A stretch of DNA of 5,753 bases, from contig JAHZHF010000200.1 in the NCBI GenBank assembly GCA_019420405.1, positions 1 to 5,753 on the forward strand. The letters run 5' to 3'. Below are positions 1 to 5,657 of the stretch, one piece after another. Position 1 is the first letter of the stretch. The number at the start of each line of letters is the position of its first letter. Below the pieces are notes generated by a model, which saw only the letters and a list, made by a program, of their open reading frames with translations, did not search any database and was not told the DNA's origin. The position numbers were made by a program, and so were the translations under genes. This DNA comes from Clostridiales bacterium (GTDB lineage: Bacteria; Bacillota; Clostridia; Lachnospirales; Lachnospiraceae).

Positions 1-4
1 CAAA

Positions 5-67
5 ATCCCTGTTTTCGGATGTTTTTCAAAAGGACGTTAGTGAACTTTATAGCTGAACTTTCACTTC
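5..67 (-). repeat. 63-base dispersed repeat, copy 1
   Basis: Read on the minus strand, this stretch aligns without gaps to the plus strand of 5595-5657, with 51 of 63 positions identical. The last 23 positions, ending in CCGAAAACAGGGAT, differ at only one place. Inside each copy the hexamer AGTTCA occurs twice, seven bases apart. This copy begins in the final codons of the thioesterase and supplies its TGA stop. It has no obvious hairpin with a T run, so I do not call it a terminator. It is probably one member of an interspersed intergenic family; its copy number cannot be seen from here. Confidence 0.8.
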
Positions 68-480
68 TCTACCTGAATCTGCTTCATTGTTTCTGCAAAC
101 TCTTTCATTTCTTTGTCAATCAATACGGGTCTTCCGTCCTTTTTCAGAAAACAATGTGTCGTCGTCCCATAAGCGCTCAGCCCGCCCCCTTCGGACATAT
201 TATAGATATCATACCGAAGCGTAAATTTCACCCTGCCAAAGTCCTGAATGCTGACAACAATCTTCACCTCATCGTCAAACTTCACGCTCTTCTTGTACTC
301 GCACTCCGCGTGAAGCACCGGACTGATATAACCCATCTCCTCAAATCTGCGGTACGGGTATCCAAGCTGGTTTAAGATATCCACACGCGCTTCTTCCATC
401 CACCGGATATAATTGGAATGATGGATAACCCCCATCTGGTCTGTTTCATAATATTTCGCTGTTTTAATATATGGTTCCAT
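61..480 (-). CDS. YbgC/FcbB-type acyl-CoA thioesterase (hotdog fold)
   Basis: This 139-residue protein has the length and N-terminal signature of the 4-hydroxybenzoyl-CoA thioesterase family, single-domain hotdog enzymes that hydrolyse acyl-CoA thioesters in the cytoplasm. The signature runs from Tyr10 to Arg30: a tyrosine pair, then TDQMGVIHHSNYIRWMEEAR. Asp14 is at the position of the catalytic aspartate, and His20-His21 and Asn23-Tyr24 follow as in the family. There is no signal peptide or membrane segment. The start is well set, with AAGGAGG (490-496) nine bases upstream of the ATG. The gene begins 43 bases after the radA stop with no promoter or terminator between, so it is probably co-transcribed with radA. 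The substrate cannot be read from the sequence. The stop codon lies inside a dispersed repeat, so the last residues may differ from relatives. Confidence 0.9.
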   Translation of the reverse strand: MEPYIKTAKYYETDQMGVIHHSNYIRWMEEARVDILNQLGYPYRRFEEMGYISPVLHAECEYKKSVKFDDEVKIVVSIQDFGRVKFTLRYDIYNMSEGGGLSAYGTTTHCFLKKDGRPVLIDKEMKEFAETMKQIQVEK

Positions 481-523
481 TGCTTTTGTCCTCCTTCTCT
501 CTGTGTTCCCCCTGATTTCTTTT

Positions 524-1900
524 CTATATCGTGTTTACCGCATCTGCTACAGTCTTCACTCCGACCAGGCGGATTCCTTTGATCCCCTTTACCATTTTCA
601 GACATACCTCCGGAAGAATGCATGTCTCAAATCCCAGTTTTTTTGCCTCGGCTACGCGCTGTTCCGGCATATTGACCGCCCGGACTTCGCCGCTTAATCC
701 CACTTCGCCGAATACAATCGTCTTCTCATCCACCGGACGGTTCCGGTAGCTGGATACGAGGGCCATCACGATCCCCAGGTCAATGGCGGGCTCATTCATC
801 TTAATTCCTCCCGCGATATTGACATACGCGTCCGAACTGCCAAGGGCCATGCCCAGCCTTTTCTCCAGAACAGCCATAAGCAGGTTCACCCGGTTGTAAT
901 CCGTTCCCGCCGCAGTTCGCCTCGGCATCCCGAAATTGCTGTGGCAGACCAGCGCCTGGATTTCAATCAGAATCGGCCTTGTTCCCTCCATGGAACAGGC
1001 CACTACAGATCCGGATGCCTGCTCCGGGCGGCCACTCAGCATATATTCCGAGGGATTTTCCACTTCCTCAAGTCCCGTCTGCCTCATCTCAAACACTCCG
1101 ATCTCGTTGGTTGAGCCGAAACGGTTTTTCACTGCTCTTAAGATCCGGTAGGAAGCATGGCGGTCTCCTTCAAAATACAGCACCGTATCCACCATATGCT
1201 CCAGCACTCTCGGACCGGCCACGGTTCCCTCCTTTGTCACATGCCCCACGATAAATATGGGGATACACAGTCCCTTCGCGAGCTGCATGAAAACATTGGT
1301 GGATTCCCTGACCTGAGACACACTTCCGGGTGCGGAGGAGACATCCTCGCTGTACATCGTCTGGATCGAGTCAATGATCACCAGCTCCGGCCGTTCCTTT
1401 TCAATCACACCACGGATGATCTCCAGATTCGTCTCACACAGCAGATAAAGCCCCTGGGCAAACGCGCCCATCCGGTTCGCTCTCAACTTAATCTGAGCCT
1501 GCGACTCCTCTCCGGAAATGTACAGCACTTTCTTCTCCCCTGCCAGTCTCTGGCACACCTGCAGAAGAAGCGTGGATTTTCCGATTCCCGGATCGCCGCC
1601 TACCAGCACAAGTGAACCGGGGACAATCCCGCCGCCCAGCACCCGGTCAAGTTCGCGGATTCCCGTCGTCACTCTCGTATCATCATCCGCTGTCACATCA
1701 TTGAGGCGCACGATCCTGGCATCCCGCACGGATTCCCTGACCGCACGGGCCCCCGCAGTCGTCCCCTTTGTCACGCCGCTGTCTATCTTCTCTTCAACAA
1801 ATGTATTCCATTCCTTACACATCGGGCACTGACCGAGCCACTTCGACTCCTCATGCCCGCAGTTCTGGCAGAAATAGACTGTCTTCTTCCCTTTTGCCAT
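524..1900 (-). CDS. radA: DNA repair/recombination protein RadA (Sms)
   Basis: This 458-residue protein is a full-length RadA, the RecA-like ATPase that processes recombination intermediates and extends D-loops during repair and transformation. The N-terminus has a four-cysteine zinc finger (Cys11, Cys14, Cys25, Cys28). The ATPase core has Walker A GDPGIGKST (102-110), a Walker B-like strand LVIIDSIQ (173-180) and the RadA-specific KNRFG motif (258-262). The C-terminal third (about 290-458) is the Lon-protease-like domain, without a Lon catalytic serine motif, as is normal for RadA. The open frame extends 29 codons further upstream, but I start at MAKGKK because GGAGG lies seven bases before that ATG and every family member begins just before the zinc finger; the extension also runs into the preceding gene's terminator. 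I see no convincing promoter directly upstream. radA downstream of clpC is the Bacillus arrangement. Confidence 0.97.
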   Translation of the reverse strand: MAKGKKTVYFCQNCGHEESKWLGQCPMCKEWNTFVEEKIDSGVTKGTTAGARAVRESVRDARIVRLNDVTADDDTRVTTGIRELDRVLGGGIVPGSLVLVGGDPGIGKSTLLLQVCQRLAGEKKVLYISGEESQAQIKLRANRMGAFAQGLYLLCETNLEIIRGVIEKERPELVIIDSIQTMYSEDVSSAPGSVSQVRESTNVFMQLAKGLCIPIFIVGHVTKEGTVAGPRVLEHMVDTVLYFEGDRHASYRILRAVKNRFGSTNEIGVFEMRQTGLEEVENPSEYMLSGRPEQASGSVVACSMEGTRPILIEIQALVCHSNFGMPRRTAAGTDYNRVNLLMAVLEKRLGMALGSSDAYVNIAGGIKMNEPAIDLGIVMALVSSYRNRPVDEKTIVFGEVGLSGEVRAVNMPEQRVAEAKKLGFETCILPEVCLKMVKGIKGIRLVGVKTVADAVNTI

Positions 1901-1907
1901 CTCCCGT

Positions 1908-1912
1908 CCTCC
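1908..1912 (-). promoter_or_regulatory. Ribosome-binding site that fixes the radA start
   Basis: GGAGG on the minus strand, seven bases before the ATG at 1898-1900. It supports the short start over the upstream in-frame ATG at 1985-1987, which lies inside a terminator stem. Confidence 0.85.
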
Positions 1913-1933
1913 CCGGAATATTTTCTTTAGAGC

Positions 1934-1962
1934 CCGGCGCATTTCAGAATTTGCCGCGCCGG
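1934..1962 (-). other. GC-rich stem-loop in the radA leader
   Basis: Perfect seven-base arms CCGGCGC and GCGCCGG around a 15-base loop, directly after the T run of the upstream terminator and about 20 bases before the radA ribosome-binding site. The first arm is also part of a ten-base self-palindrome GCGCCGGCGC (1956-1965), so two alternative folds are possible. No T run follows, so it is not a second terminator. A role is not evident. Confidence 0.45.
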
Positions 1963-1964
1963 CG

Positions 1965-1993
1965 CAAAAACAGGGTGGATTCCACATCCACCC
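1965..1993 (-). terminator. Rho-independent terminator after the small gene
   Basis: On the minus strand, GGGTGGAT and ATCCACCC form a perfect eight-base stem around a five-base loop. TG and then five T residues follow immediately. It lies about 85 bases past the stop of the 137-residue gene and before radA, so it should end the transcript of the small gene and any read-through from clpC. Confidence 0.82.
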
Positions 1994-2077
1994 CGCCGCA
2001 GCCGGACCTGCCCGCCAGCTCTATCTCATCGTTACTATTCACAACCCCCGCTCACATGCGCACCAGTAACATCTTTA

Positions 2078-2491
2078 TCAGCATTTTACGACTTTAATCT
2101 GTGCGTCCTGACCTGCGCCAAGCTCTACGCTGACACTGAGCTTTCCGCTTAAGTTCGTTCCCATCTTCCCTGCAGAAGCTCCGTCGATGAACACCTCGTA
2201 TTCACTCTCCGGCTCGAGCTCAAGAGTGAACTGAACATCCCCCTGTGCTGAAACGGTAAACGTTACCTCCGCGTCTGTCTCCTTGAAGTTCTCCACTGCG
2301 CTTCCCGGGACGGATTCATAAACGAACATCCCGTTTCTCTCAAGCTTCGTAATCCCCGAAAATGTCTTAACCTTGTAGAGATCACCCTCAAATTCGTAAT
2401 TGTCCTTCTTCGTCTTTGCCGTGAGTGTGTAATCTCCGAAACTGAGAGTACCATCATTTTCCGCACGCAATAATTCCTTCACTGCTGCCAT
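2078..2491 (-). CDS. Small conserved protein of unknown function
   Basis: A 137-residue acidic protein with no signal peptide or membrane segment. It opens with a short helical, charged stretch (MAAVKELLRAENDG), followed by alternating short strands and turns rich in Thr, Val, Glu and Gly, so an all-beta fold is likely. The middle contains KLERNGMFVYESVPGSAVE (residues 50-68), the most family-like stretch, and the protein ends in a lone cysteine. I recall similar proteins in Lachnospiraceae, sometimes labelled endosialidase; nothing here supports a sialidase (no Asp-box repeats, far too short), so I assign no function. The start is secure: AGGAGG (2501-2506) is nine bases before the ATG. It has its own promoter, a structured leader and a strong terminator, so it is an independent unit placed between clpC and radA. 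Confidence 0.85.
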   Translation of the reverse strand: MAAVKELLRAENDGTLSFGDYTLTAKTKKDNYEFEGDLYKVKTFSGITKLERNGMFVYESVPGSAVENFKETDAEVTFTVSAQGDVQFTLELEPESEYEVFIDGASAGKMGTNLSGKLSVSVELGAGQDAQIKVVKC

Positions 2492-2515
2492 TTCTTCTGT
2501 CCTCCTAAGTATTTA

Positions 2516-2532
2516 AGTAACGGTTCAGCCAT
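2516..2532 (+). repeat. Partial third copy of the dispersed repeat end
   Basis: AGTAACGGTTCAGCCAT matches positions 3-19 of the 63-base repeat (5597-5613) at 15 of 17 positions. Similarity stops after that. It forms one arm of the second leader hairpin of the small gene and lies 10 bases upstream of that gene's ribosome-binding site. The match is short, so common descent with the two long copies is likely but not certain. Confidence 0.5.
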
Positions 2533-2555
2533 CAGGGAAGAGGCGGGCCGAACCG
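2521..2555 (-). promoter_or_regulatory. Leader hairpin 2, loop complementary to the ribosome-binding site
   Basis: CGGTTCGGCC and GGCTGAACCG on the minus strand pair at nine of ten positions around a 15-base loop. The loop contains CCTCTT (2538-2543), which can pair with the AGGAGG ribosome-binding site (2501-2506) at all six positions, counting one G-U pair. This could form a pseudoknot that hides the site. The stem is clear; the regulatory role is inference. The following bases are T-rich but not a true T run, so termination here is less likely. Confidence 0.5.
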
Positions 2556-2565
2556 CTTTGTATTT

Positions 2566-2607
2566 CAGAAACGCTCCCCGGCCTGCCGCCGGAGCCGCGC
2601 TTTTCTG
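2566..2607 (-). promoter_or_regulatory. Leader hairpin 1 at the predicted transcript start
   Basis: On the minus strand CAGAAA pairs with TTTCTG at the base, and a GC-rich inner stem (CCGGC with GCCGG, plus GCT with AGC) closes a small loop, with internal bulges. It begins within about two bases of the predicted transcription start, so it would be the 5' end of the small gene's RNA. Such 5' stem-loops often protect messages from decay. It is not followed by a T run on the minus strand. Confidence 0.55.
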
Positions 2608-2615
2608 CTACGGAT

Positions 2616-2644
2616 ATTATAATATAAAACACTGCTTTTTTCTA
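2616..2644 (-). promoter_or_regulatory. Sigma-A-type promoter of the small gene
   Basis: On the minus strand TAGAAA (2639-2644, four of six consensus bases) and a perfect TATAAT (2616-2621) are separated by exactly 17 bases. The predicted start is near 2609, giving a leader of about 117 bases. The AT-rich promoter stands out against the GC-rich hairpins around it. Confidence 0.75.
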
Positions 2645-2651
2645 GCGAAAC

Positions 2652-2685
2652 CTTTGTGAACAGATTCTAACTCTCCTTCACAAAG
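2652..2685 (-). terminator. Weak stem-loop over the clpC stop codon
   Basis: Perfect nine-base arms CTTTGTGAA and TTCACAAAG enclose a 16-base loop that contains the clpC TAG stop (2667-2669). Only GTTTCG follows rather than a T run, so termination would be inefficient. It may instead protect the 3' end of the message. It is the only terminator-like structure at the end of clpC. Confidence 0.35.
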
Positions 2686-5105
2686 AACCGGATCTCTTTT
2701 TTCGCCGCACCTGCTTCCACGGCATCTCCTGCCTTTATTTCCCCGTTTAAGATCGCCTCGGCCATCTTATCCTCCAACTCTGTCTGCAGCGCCCTGCGCA
2801 GAGGACGCGCGCCGTATTTCGCATCCGTCCCCTTCTCCACGATCAGGCTCTTAGCCGACTCTCTGAGACTTAACCGGATATTCATCTGATCCGCAAGTCT
2901 CTTCGTGAACTCATGGCACATCAGCGTCACGATCCGCTTCATATGGCTCTTATCAAGAGCATGGAATACGATGATTTCATCGATACGGTTCAAAAATTCC
3001 GGCCGGAAGATCAGCTTCACTTCGTCCATCACGTTCTGCTTCATCCGTTTATAGTCCCCTGCCGGATCTTCCTTGGCCGCAAACCCCAGCTTTTTCGGAT
3101 CTACGATAGCCTTCGCCCCGGCATTTGACGTCATGATGATCACAGTATTGGAAAAGTCCACCTTCCGTCCCTGGGAATCTGTAATGTGTCCGTCATCGAG
3201 CACCTGCAGCAGGATATTGAATACGTCAGGATGGGCTTTCTCTATCTCGTCGAAAAGAACGACAGAATAGGGATGGGTTCTCACCTGATCACTGAGCTGT
3301 CCGCCCTCCTCGTGCCCTATATATCCCGGAGGGGAACCGATCATCTTCGCAACAGAATGTTTTTCCATATATTCAGACATGTCTACGCGAATCATGGATT
3401 CCTCGCTTCCAAACAGCGCCTCTGCCAACGCCTTGGACAGCTCCGTCTTCCCGACGCCCGTAGGCCCCAGGAACAGAAATGAACCGATGGGCCGCTTCGG
3501 GTCTTTCAGCCCTACCCGGCCTCTCTTTACGGCTCTCGCCACAGCGCTGACCGCCTCTTCCTGTCCGATCACCCGTTTATGCAGGACAGATTCCAGCTTT
3601 TTCAAACGCTCGGCATCACTCTCGCCAAGCTTCTGAACCGGAACTTTCGTCCACGCCGAGACAACTTCCGCAATATCATCCGCGGTCACCGCCGGATGCA
3701 CTGACGCGGTCCTTTTCTGGAACCGCTTCTTCACAGCATCCAGTTTCTCCTGCGCTGCCTCCTGCTCTTTCTGGATCATAGACGCCTCAGTAAAATCTCC
3801 CCGGCGGATGCACTCCTCCTTCTGTCTGTCCAGCTCTTTTACCGTCTCTTCCAGCGCCGAGAGCTGCTCCGGAACCCGGTATCCTCTCAGACTCACCTTG
3901 GAGCACGCTTCGTCCATCACGTCGATCGCCTTATCCGGAAGATTCCTGTCAGTAATATATCTCTGCGACATGTGAACAGCCGCCTCAAGCGCATCTCCTG
4001 CTATCGTAACTCTGTGATGCGTTTCATACTTTTCTTTCAACCCGCCCAGAATCTCCAGGCACTGTTCCTTCGTCGGTTCCTCAACGGACACCGGCTGAAA
4101 ACGCCGCTCCAGCGCCGCATCTTTCTCAATGTATTTCCGGTACTCCGCGATCGTCGTCGCTCCGATGAGCTGAAGCTCTCCTCTGGCCAGAGACGGCTTT
4201 AAGATACTGGAGGCGTCAATCGCGCCTTCCGCGCCGCCCGCGCCGATCATGGTATGAATCTCATCCAGGAACAGAATCACGTCGCCGCTGGCCTCCACCT
4301 CAGAGATCAGCCCTTTCATCCGCTCTTCAAACTCTCCCCTGTATTTCGATCCCGCGATCATCCCCGGAAGATCCAGCGTATAGATCCGTTTTCCCTTCAT
4401 CTTTTCCGGCACCACGCCTGCGGCAATCCGCTGTGCCAGTCCTTCGACCACTGCCGTTTTCCCCACGCCGGGTTCTCCCACAAGGCAGGGGTTATTCTTC
4501 GTCCGACGGCTTAAGATCTGCATCAGCCGGCGCATCTCTTCCTCCCGTCCCACAACCGGATCAAGCTTCCCTTCCTCAGCCCTCTCCGTCATATCCGTAC
4601 AATACTGCTCCATCATGGAGCCGCCTGAACGGGAATCATCCTGGATCATCTCCTGATATTCCTTCGGATCCACGCCCACGGCGCTCATAATATCCTGGAA
4701 TATCTTCTGAAGATTGATATTCAGCGTGATCAGAATCCTGGCTGCCACACAGTCGGTATCCCGGATAATCGATAAAAGAAGATGCTCCGATCCCACTTTG
4801 GACATATGAAGCCTGCGGGCCTCCTGCGCGCTGTTTTCCAAGATATGTTTAAACCTCGGGCTCTCCTCCGGCTTCCGCCTCTGAAAAGCTCCCTCCCGTG
4901 GAGAAATGAGTTCATCCATAAGTCTGAGGATATTCCCCTCTTCCACCTTATTCTGTGCCAGGATCTGTCCCGCCACTCCGGAAAACTCTGTCCCCAGTCC
5001 GAGCAGGAGATGCTCCGTCCCAATATACGGGTGCCCCATCTCCCTCGCCTTCTTAGAGGCATATTTTATGGCGTTTTCCGCCTGTTCTGTATATGATATC
5101 TGCAT
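2667..5105 (-). CDS. clpC: ATP-dependent Clp protease ATP-binding subunit ClpC
   Basis: An 812-residue Hsp100 unfoldase that threads proteins into ClpP. In order: two Clp-N repeats (about 1-145); the first AAA+ module with Walker A GEPGVGKT (210-217), Walker B VILFLDE (276-282) and a pore loop at KYRG (254-257); a short coiled middle domain with a UVR-like segment (about 412-465, Phe438 near its tip); the second AAA+ module with Walker A GPTGVGKT (547-554), pore loop GYIG (594-597) and Walker B VVLFDE (615-620); and an LGF tripeptide (673-675) where ClpP-binding loops sit. The short middle domain and LGF loop separate it from ClpB. Glu31 and Glu107 match Bacillus Glu32 and Glu106, which bind phosphoarginine. 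The frame is open 44 codons further upstream; I start at MQISYTEQ because AGGAGG lies five bases before that ATG and the extension overlaps the regulator gene. Confidence 0.97.
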   Translation of the reverse strand: MQISYTEQAENAIKYASKKAREMGHPYIGTEHLLLGLGTEFSGVAGQILAQNKVEEGNILRLMDELISPREGAFQRRKPEESPRFKHILENSAQEARRLHMSKVGSEHLLLSIIRDTDCVAARILITLNINLQKIFQDIMSAVGVDPKEYQEMIQDDSRSGGSMMEQYCTDMTERAEEGKLDPVVGREEEMRRLMQILSRRTKNNPCLVGEPGVGKTAVVEGLAQRIAAGVVPEKMKGKRIYTLDLPGMIAGSKYRGEFEERMKGLISEVEASGDVILFLDEIHTMIGAGGAEGAIDASSILKPSLARGELQLIGATTIAEYRKYIEKDAALERRFQPVSVEEPTKEQCLEILGGLKEKYETHHRVTIAGDALEAAVHMSQRYITDRNLPDKAIDVMDEACSKVSLRGYRVPEQLSALEETVKELDRQKEECIRRGDFTEASMIQKEQEAAQEKLDAVKKRFQKRTASVHPAVTADDIAEVVSAWTKVPVQKLGESDAERLKKLESVLHKRVIGQEEAVSAVARAVKRGRVGLKDPKRPIGSFLFLGPTGVGKTELSKALAEALFGSEESMIRVDMSEYMEKHSVAKMIGSPPGYIGHEEGGQLSDQVRTHPYSVVLFDEIEKAHPDVFNILLQVLDDGHITDSQGRKVDFSNTVIIMTSNAGAKAIVDPKKLGFAAKEDPAGDYKRMKQNVMDEVKLIFRPEFLNRIDEIIVFHALDKSHMKRIVTLMCHEFTKRLADQMNIRLSLRESAKSLIVEKGTDAKYGARPLRRALQTELEDKMAEAILNGEIKAGDAVEAGAAKKEIRFFVKES

Positions 5106-5118
5106 AAAATCCTCCTGA

Positions 5119-5508
5119 TTATTCTTCCCTCTCCATATATCTGCCGTACTCGTCAAAGATTTCATCCACCAGCTCATGTACCTCGCCTCGGGAAATATTT
5201 TTACAGCATCCTCTTGCAAGTACGATCCGGAGCTCACGCCGCATCTCTTCCATCTGCTCTATCTTATCAATGTCAAGAGCGATCACCGCGCCCCGCCTTT
5301 TATCCAGACTGATGTATCCCTCCTGCTTTAGAACACTGTACGCCTTATTCACCGTGTGCATATTCACTCCGATCGTATTCGCGAGCTGCCGCACAGACGG
5401 GAGCGAATCCCCCTCGTGGATCACCGACGTCGCGATCCCGAGAATAATCTGATTACATAACTGGACGTATATCGCCTCATCACTGTCAAAATCAACTTCT
5501 ATCAGCAT
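5119..5508 (-). CDS. GntR-family (YtrA-type) transcriptional regulator
   Basis: A 129-residue regulator with an N-terminal winged helix-turn-helix. The GntR signature runs about 33-75 (EGDSLPSVRQLANTIGVN, then HTVNKAYSVLKQEGYI). Only about 50 residues follow, predicted helical, which is the length of YtrA-type members and too short for FadR or HutC ligand domains. I start at MLIEVDFD rather than the in-frame ATG at 5515-5517: AAAGG directly abuts that first ATG but is nine bases before this one, and YtrA-type proteins typically begin with this motif. The clpC ATG is 13 bases past the stop, so the two form an operon. It occupies the place that ctsR holds in Bacillus. An operator-like repeat over its own promoter suggests autorepression. 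Cys101 and Cys102 are adjacent in the C-terminal part; any redox role is speculation. Confidence 0.92.
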   Translation of the reverse strand: MLIEVDFDSDEAIYVQLCNQIILGIATSVIHEGDSLPSVRQLANTIGVNMHTVNKAYSVLKQEGYISLDKRRGAVIALDIDKIEQMEEMRRELRIVLARGCCKNISRGEVHELVDEIFDEYGRYMEREE

Positions 5509-5517
5509 GGTAGTCAT

Positions 5518-5522
5518 CCTTT
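5518..5522 (-). promoter_or_regulatory. Ribosome-binding site that decides the gntR start
   Basis: AAAGG on the minus strand, zero bases before one ATG and nine before a second in-frame ATG three codons later. Only the second spacing is usable, which trims three residues from the longest reading frame. Confidence 0.7.
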
Positions 5523-5529
5523 CTGCAGA

Positions 5530-5550
5530 GTGTTATACAAATAATAGCAC
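5530..5550. promoter_or_regulatory. Operator-like inverted repeat over the gntR-clpC -10 box
   Basis: GTGTTAT-N7-ATAGCAC has seven-base arms that match at six of seven positions. The repeat covers the whole -10 hexamer (5541-5546) and the probable start site. Imperfect palindromes at the -10 are where autoregulating GntR proteins usually bind, so the encoded regulator is the natural candidate. I found no CtsR heptamer pair (GGTCAAA type) in the upstream region. Confidence 0.55.
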
Positions 5551-5569
5551 AGTGAAACCTATATAGCAA
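5541..5569 (-). promoter_or_regulatory. Sigma-A-type promoter of gntR-clpC
   Basis: On the minus strand TTGCTA (5564-5569, four of six) and TATTAT (5541-5546, five of six) are separated by exactly 17 bases. The predicted start is near 5534, leaving a leader of about 25 bases before the chosen ATG. The dispersed repeat ends about 25 bases upstream of the -35. Confidence 0.75.
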
Positions 5570-5571
5570 GA

Positions 5572-5593
5572 AAAATCCTGTGGCCAGAAATTT
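5572..5593 (-). terminator. Possible weak terminator of an upstream transcript
   Basis: On the minus strand AAATTTCTG and CAGGATTTT pair at eight of nine positions (one T-T mismatch, one G-T pair) around a GCCA loop, and the stem runs into a stretch of five T residues. The stem is AT-rich and weak. It would insulate the gntR promoter from anything read from beyond the right edge. Confidence 0.3.
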
Positions 5594-5594
5594 A

Positions 5595-5657
5595 GCAGTA
5601 ACAGTTCAGCTATTTAGTTCAATAACTCCCGCATGAAAAACGTCCGAAAACAGGGAT
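5595..5657 (+). repeat. 63-base dispersed repeat, copy 2
   Basis: The plus strand here matches the minus strand of 5-67 at 51 of 63 positions without a gap, so the two copies form a long-range inverted pair about 5.5 kb apart. AGTTCA occurs twice with a seven-base spacer, as in copy 1. It abuts the gntR promoter region and contains no open reading frame. Confidence 0.8.

Noticed and set aside
19..375. 118-codon plus-strand frame opposite the thioesterase
   Set aside because: It lies fully antisense to a recognised hotdog thioesterase and begins inside the dispersed repeat, with no supporting start signal.
1157..1615. 152-codon plus-strand open frame opposite radA
   Set aside because: It is antisense to a certain gene, has no ribosome-binding site and its translation is low-complexity and unlike any family. 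It is a shadow of radA codon use.
1967..1980. AAAACAGGG near the terminator as another copy of the 63-base repeat
   Set aside because: Only about nine bases match in a row, the surrounding bases belong to a perfect terminator stem, and the rest of the repeat is absent.
1901..1987. N-terminal extension of RadA by 29 residues
   Set aside because: It begins within the terminator stem, and the family start immediately before the zinc finger has its own ribosome-binding site.
5106..5237. N-terminal extension of ClpC by 44 residues
   Set aside because: The extension overlaps the gntR coding region, lacks a ribosome-binding site and has no ClpC-like sequence. The ATG at 5103-5105 has AGGAGG at good spacing.
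5509..5600. CtsR operator upstream of the clpC operon
   Set aside because: I looked for tandem GGTCAAA-type heptamers on both strands and found none.
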